Assembly (NCBI GenBank): GCA_964564735.1
Contig: CAZMCH010000081.1
Span: forward strand, 1-19,177
Length of the DNA stretch: 19,177 nucleotides
Source: CAZMCH01 sp964564735
Lineage (GTDB): Bacteria > Poribacteria > DTPJ01
Reading direction: 5' to 3'
Shown: positions 16,213 through 19,177 of the stretch, in pieces
How the letters are laid out: each line of letters begins with the position of its first letter
How positions within the stretch are numbered: the stretch's first letter is position 1
Program-made: the position numbers and the translations under genes
The notes under the pieces: generated by a model
Databases searched by the model: none
Told to the model about the DNA's origin: nothing
What the model saw: only the letters and a program-made list of their open reading frames with translations

Positions 16213-16241
16213 CCTTCCCCCAAATCGAGTTTGGGGGAAGG
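16213..16241. terminator. Strong GC-rich stem-loop between convergent genes
   Basis: CCTTCCCCCAAA (16213-16224) and TTTGGGGGAAGG (16230-16241) form a perfect 12-bp stem with a 5-nt loop. No T-run follows on either side, so this may be a Rho-dependent or structural barrier between the converging oxidoreductases, or part of a dispersed repeat that continues to 16281. Confidence 0.55.
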
Positions 16242-16242
16242 G

Positions 16243-16281
16243 TGACACTTTGCTGTCATTTTGAGCGAATCGAAAAACTCC
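16243..16281. repeat. Possible dispersed intergenic repeat
   Basis: TGACA (16243-16247) and TGTCA (16254-16258) form a short hairpin, followed by TTTTGAGCGAATCGAAAAAC. From memory, this resembles a class of intergenic repeat with a TGTCATT-TGAGCGAA-CGAA core found in many environmental genomes. It is G+C-richer than its surroundings and ends 2 nt before the stop codon of the minus-strand gene. A single copy is present in this window. Confidence 0.35.
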
Positions 16282-16283
16282 TG

Positions 16284-17354
16284 TTAATTGCGTTCAGGAC
16301 ATTCGGGCAATTCTTCTCTCATTCTTTGAAATATATCTTTGCATTTATTGGGATTTAATGGAAGATCAACACGAATGTTATCCATTGCACTGATACAAAC
16401 CGCCTCCAATATCTCGTAGCCATGATATGTTATATCAATATTACATGGATGAATTTTATTATCATCATCAAGCCAATTTGCAAAATCTGCCATATATAGG
16501 GGCTGTAGTCTTGTTGATTGCTGAGTCCCCCAGTCTTCACCAACTTCACCAATTACATTGCCACTAGACTTTTTTGTAAATGCACCCCAGCGTCCATTTG
16601 CATCAGCCCAAACGTAACCATGAGTGCCATAGACAGTAAGTCGATCATCTACCCAAAAATTCTCTATTGGCATGTGTGATGCTGACAACTTGCCAAACTC
16701 AAAATAAGACCTAACACCATTCTCAAACTCAACATGACCCATAGTATAATTAGGCGATGGATGGCTATCTGCAAGTAATTCCTTGCCGTGAACGTGTCCT
16801 ACTACCCATTTAGCATGAAAACCATTGTTTGCCCAAAGTATATAATCCATGTAATGAGTTCCCAATTGACTCAACCATGCCTGACAAGTAGCATTAACAT
16901 ATATAACTTCACCAATATCACCACCGTCAACAATCGCCTTCATCTTTTGCATAGATGTCAAATATTTATGCTGATGGGATATAACAGCTTTAATATTATT
17001 ATCTCTACATATCTTTGTTATTGTCCATGCTTCTTTTAGCGATGTTGCCATTGGTTTTTCAAATGCAAGCCCCTTAACTTTGTATTTTCCTGCCAACTCA
17101 ACCATCGACAGACGGATATGAGGCTGAGTCACGAAACAAAAAACATCAGGATTTGTGTCATCTAACATTTTTACTGCGTCTGTATACAATATCTTTGATG
17201 ATAATTGTTTTTCGTCTGCATAGCCATTTAACTTGTTTTGGTCAATGTCGCATAAACCAACCAATTCAAAACGATCTGATAGCTTAAGAAACGTATCTGC
17301 ATGTATTCTACCACGATGACCGATACCAACCTGAGCTACTCGGTATTTTTCCAT
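16284..17354 (-). CDS. Gfo/Idh/MocA family oxidoreductase (EKP type)
   Basis: NAD(P)-dependent sugar oxidoreductase family, 356 residues. The Rossmann domain opens with VAQVGIGHRGRIHA (Gly10, Gly12, Gly15), with CDID at the second-strand end. The family EKP motif is intact (Glu99-Lys100-Pro101). In the C-terminal domain the usual DxGxH reads QLGTH (Gln163, His167), so the Asp is replaced and substrate specificity may differ. There is no signal peptide. AAGGAG precedes the start. It lies 68 nt downstream of the GH5-like gene on the same strand, probably one transcript, which suggests joint sugar processing: glycosidase release followed by oxidation (inference). It shares only the fold, not close sequence, with the plus-strand oxidoreductase. 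Confidence 0.9.
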   Translation of the reverse strand: MEKYRVAQVGIGHRGRIHADTFLKLSDRFELVGLCDIDQNKLNGYADEKQLSSKILYTDAVKMLDDTNPDVFCFVTQPHIRLSMVELAGKYKVKGLAFEKPMATSLKEAWTITKICRDNNIKAVISHQHKYLTSMQKMKAIVDGGDIGEVIYVNATCQAWLSQLGTHYMDYILWANNGFHAKWVVGHVHGKELLADSHPSPNYTMGHVEFENGVRSYFEFGKLSASHMPIENFWVDDRLTVYGTHGYVWADANGRWGAFTKKSSGNVIGEVGEDWGTQQSTRLQPLYMADFANWLDDDNKIHPCNIDITYHGYEILEAVCISAMDNIRVDLPLNPNKCKDIFQRMREELPECPERN

Positions 17355-17422
17355 TAAAAAGTTCTCCTTGTGTAATATTTGATGTTAATAATCATAAAAG
17401 ATTAGGAAATTTCATAAAATCA

Positions 17423-18415
17423 TTAATTATCATCATTGATAACAGAATTTGCATTATTAATGACTTTTATTTCTTCCTCATCAAGCTGATCGAAAAGCCT
17501 GCCTTCTTTTGATTGCATATCAAATGAACGTCTAGGTCGTCCATCTTTTTTATCACGAGTATCGCCATTATGCAAACACCAACCAGTTGCTCCATTATCT
17601 TTTGCATTTTTTAAGTCTGCCAAAAAATCTTCCGCTGATGGATTCCATGATCCATATCCCCTACGAAATGGCTCTTGATAATGCAATGGAACGACAATAC
17701 CAATATCTTGCATTAGGCTAAAATATTCCTTTGTTTTCTCTATGGTCTCTTGGGGAGTTCCAACATCTCTTGGTCTATGAGGTGTTATAAAATCAACCTT
17801 CACAATTTTGAGATATTTCTCCAACTCTTCAACGGATATATCTCCGCCCTGCGATGCTGTAACAAGCCTTAATGGATCAATTTTTTTGACTATATTACGT
17901 AATACAGTTAATTCCTCAAATGTAACATGTCTGCGATCTAGTATATTTCGTTCATTTGCAAGATCAAAATAGACGTTACGAAATGGCTTTAGTTCATTTG
18001 TTAGAAGGGTTACAGCGTTTATGTGTGCTTCTTGTGATGGCAATGATCCAGAGCCAACGACACCATTGCCTCTTGAAAGTGTAACATCAACAATCATGCC
18101 AAGCTTATTTGTCTTTTCGCATAGTCTTTTCAAGTTAGAGAGATAGGGTTCTCTTGCATTTCCTTCTTTATCAACTGCGGAAACGTTATTCTCAAAAGCT
18201 GACCACGTCGCCCAAACCCTTATCCAATTGAAGCCTAGTTTTTTGAGTTCCTGTAAATCTTTATCGATAAATTCATCAGAAGCCCCTAGGCCTCCATAGT
18301 AACTTGCGCCTAATAGAAAAACTTGTTTTCCATCAATTGTGAATTTTGTATCTTGAATATCTAAAGTTATAGATGGTAATAAAAATCCAATAAATCCAAT
18401 TAAAGTTGTTATCAT
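17423..18415 (-). CDS. GH5-like (clan GH-A) TIM-barrel glycoside hydrolase
   Basis: A 330-residue protein resembling cellulase-type family 5 glycosidases. Barrel marks are FLLGASYY, GFNWIRVW (about 61-68), GMIVDVTLSR (106-115) and VYFDLANERN (148-157), which holds the Asn-Glu pair expected of the acid/base catalyst (Asn154, Glu155). Glu248 in LHYQEPFRRG is the best nucleophile candidate, and GATGWCLHNG would be the last strand. A short hydrophobic N-terminus (MITTLIGFIGFLLPSITL) suggests export, though it lacks a basic n-region. The start was set at the ATG at 18415, which has GGAGGT just upstream; an in-frame GTG at 18484 would add 23 residues, has no ribosome site and lies inside the promoter. 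It probably shares a transcript with the oxidoreductase behind it. Substrate unknown. Confidence 0.8.
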   Translation of the reverse strand: MITTLIGFIGFLLPSITLDIQDTKFTIDGKQVFLLGASYYGGLGASDEFIDKDLQELKKLGFNWIRVWATWSAFENNVSAVDKEGNAREPYLSNLKRLCEKTNKLGMIVDVTLSRGNGVVGSGSLPSQEAHINAVTLLTNELKPFRNVYFDLANERNILDRRHVTFEELTVLRNIVKKIDPLRLVTASQGGDISVEELEKYLKIVKVDFITPHRPRDVGTPQETIEKTKEYFSLMQDIGIVVPLHYQEPFRRGYGSWNPSAEDFLADLKNAKDNGATGWCLHNGDTRDKKDGRPRRSFDMQSKEGRLFDQLDEEEIKVINNANSVINDDN

Positions 18416-18474
18416 AAAAACCTCCATTTTTTCTTTACAAATATAAAAAACTAAGTTATGATAATCTTGTATAG

Positions 18475-18503
18475 AATTTAGCACTTGTTATAAACAATGT
18501 CAA
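18475..18503 (-). promoter_or_regulatory. Promoter of the GH5-like gene with spacer palindrome
   Basis: On the minus strand, a perfect TTGACA (18503-18498) is followed after 17 nt by TAAATT (18480-18475), four of six matches. The spacer holds the palindrome TTGTT-ATA-AACAA (18485-18497), placed where a repressor could block polymerase. The leader would be about 55 nt. Confidence 0.5.
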
Positions 18504-18705
18504 TAGCTTGAGCTGAACTTGAAATATAAAACAAGTATAATTTTTTAGTTCCAAAATATTAATTATATAGCATCTATATGGTTTGGCTAGATTCCAGTTT
18601 TCGTTGGAATGATATTTGACTTGATTTTGGTTTTCCATGAAAATGGAAATATATGTATAAATTCGTATTGTCTGAATACTACTCATACTATTGGCCAAGC
18701 ATTAT

Positions 18706-18714
18706 GGAGGTGAT
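18706..18714 (+). promoter_or_regulatory. Start-less Shine-Dalgarno (STAB-SD-like), site C
   Basis: GGAGGTGAT, preceded by T, is a perfect anti-16S match with no start codon after it (AATCTAAG). It lies 54 nt before the ATG of the last LamG gene, which has its own GGGAGGT. Confidence 0.5.
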
Positions 18715-18767
18715 AATCTAAGTCCTTTATTTATAGTCTAGACTTTTTTAATAGGGAGGTATATGAA

Positions 18768-19177
18768 ATGAAAGAACGTATTTTGGTTTTATCAATGATT
18801 ACAATGCTAATAACAATTTCAATTTCATCTGCACAAGAATTTGTTACAGATGGTCTAATTGCCATGTGGACTTTAGATGCTGCAGATACTAACGGTGATA
18901 AAGTAAAAGATGTCTCTGGAAAAGGTAATGATGCAACAATGATGGGTTCATTAAAGTCTATTAAAGGTGTCATAGGCGAATGTTACCAATTTGAAGGCAA
19001 GGCAGAGAACTATATTGCCATACCCAAAATGGGTAGTTTTGATACAATATCTGTTGAATGCTGGGCGATGGAAGACCAGTTCGGTGATATTCAAGGCATT
19101 GTCTCTACTTGGCAATGGGAAGCAGGCAAAGTCCATTTTAAGTTTGAAAGCAATCAGATTCAGGTTGACAAAAACGG
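18768..19177 (+). CDS. Secreted LamG-domain protein (partial, cut at window end)
   Basis: The first 136 codons of a LamG protein; the frame stays open to the last base. The signal peptide is about 1-22 (cleavage after SSA). The domain opens with LIAMWTLDAADTNGD and KDVSGKGNDATMM, then GVIGECYQFEGKAENYI and ISVECWAM, which match the LamG proteins of the cassette at 10627-14987. GGGAGGT (18754-18760) lies 7 nt before the ATG; an ATG at 18763 stops after two codons. The C-terminus is outside the window, so whether it ends in the K-L-x-x-T-W tail cannot be told; I predict that it does. It is divergent from the GH5-like gene. Confidence 0.85.
   Translation, partial: MKERILVLSMITMLITISISSAQEFVTDGLIAMWTLDAADTNGDKVKDVSGKGNDATMMGSLKSIKGVIGECYQFEGKAENYIAIPKMGSFDTISVECWAMEDQFGDIQGIVSTWQWEAGKVHFKFESNQIQVDKN

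Larger units (their letters stand above)
18416..18767. other. Divergent intergenic region, GH5-like / LamG
   Basis: These 352 bases hold a minus-strand promoter with a palindrome in its spacer (18475-18503), a 7-bp inverted repeat TTTCCAT-GAAA-ATGGAAA (18632-18649), and a start-less Shine-Dalgarno at 18706-18714. No gene or structured RNA was recognised. For the plus strand only weak promoter candidates are visible, such as TACTAT at 18686-18691. Confidence 0.55.

Noticed and set aside
18413..18484. Longer N-terminus for the GH5-like protein from GTG 18484
   Set aside because: No ribosome site, overlap with promoter boxes, and the ATG at 18415 has GGAGGT and a hydrophobic leader.
1..19177. 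CRISPR array, insertion sequence, integrase, tRNA or rRNA
   Set aside because: No regularly spaced direct repeats, transposase motifs or cloverleaf/rRNA signatures were seen on either strand.

Overview
The window is an AT-rich (roughly one-third G+C by eye) stretch from a Gram-negative-type (diderm) bacterium. It carries an outer-membrane-type polysaccharide export protein, a chain-length/tyrosine-kinase protein, many secreted LamG/concanavalin-fold proteins and paired Gfo/Idh/MocA oxidoreductases. The family mix, and the way the LamG proteins end in a K-[LI]-x-x-T-W-[GA] tail, remind me of Candidatus Poribacteria or a related uncultured lineage. That is recollection and was not checked against a database. 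No rRNA, tRNA, CRISPR array or transposase was seen.

Layout. (1) 23-3493, minus strand: a three-gene unit coding for a cytoplasmic double zinc-ribbon/PQQ-like propeller protein, a small secreted protein, and a signal-peptide-bearing VWA-domain protein with a C-proximal membrane helix. (2) 3494-4074: a divergent control region with a near-consensus promoter facing each way and a perfect 7-bp inverted repeat. (3) 4075-11406, plus strand: a tight operon of a giant 1539-residue PES/SLBB export protein, a Wzc-like chain-length/BY-kinase protein with weakened kinase motifs, and a small secreted LamG protein starting 17 nt after the kinase stop. (4) 11538-14987: four more secreted concanavalin-fold proteins, made of a tandem pair of 239-residue jelly-roll proteins and two LamG proteins. 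(5) 15080-16135: a Gfo/Idh/MocA oxidoreductase on the plus strand. (6) 16284-18415, minus strand: a GH5-like TIM-barrel protein followed by a second Gfo/Idh/MocA oxidoreductase. (7) 18768 to the end: the start of another secreted LamG protein, cut by the window edge.

The most notable signal is a shared extreme C-terminal motif, K-[LI]-x-x-T-W-[GA]-x-[ILV]-K, on all five complete secreted proteins between 10627 and 14987. These belong to at least two different families, share little else, and use different codons for the motif. All sit directly downstream of a polysaccharide export machine, and the first is in its operon. I infer a possible sorting, anchoring or matrix-assembly tag for a cell-surface system. 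A second signal is a set of strong Shine-Dalgarno sequences with no start codon, lying 54-104 nt upstream of three LamG genes. They resemble the mRNA-stabilising STAB-SD elements known from Bacillus.

How the genes may work together (inference): regions 3 and 4 would export a polysaccharide and build a secreted lectin-like matrix. Regions 5 and 6 would process sugars. Region 1 may be an envelope sensing or assembly unit sharing the divergent control region. Glycosyltransferases, flippase and polymerase for the polysaccharide are not in this window.
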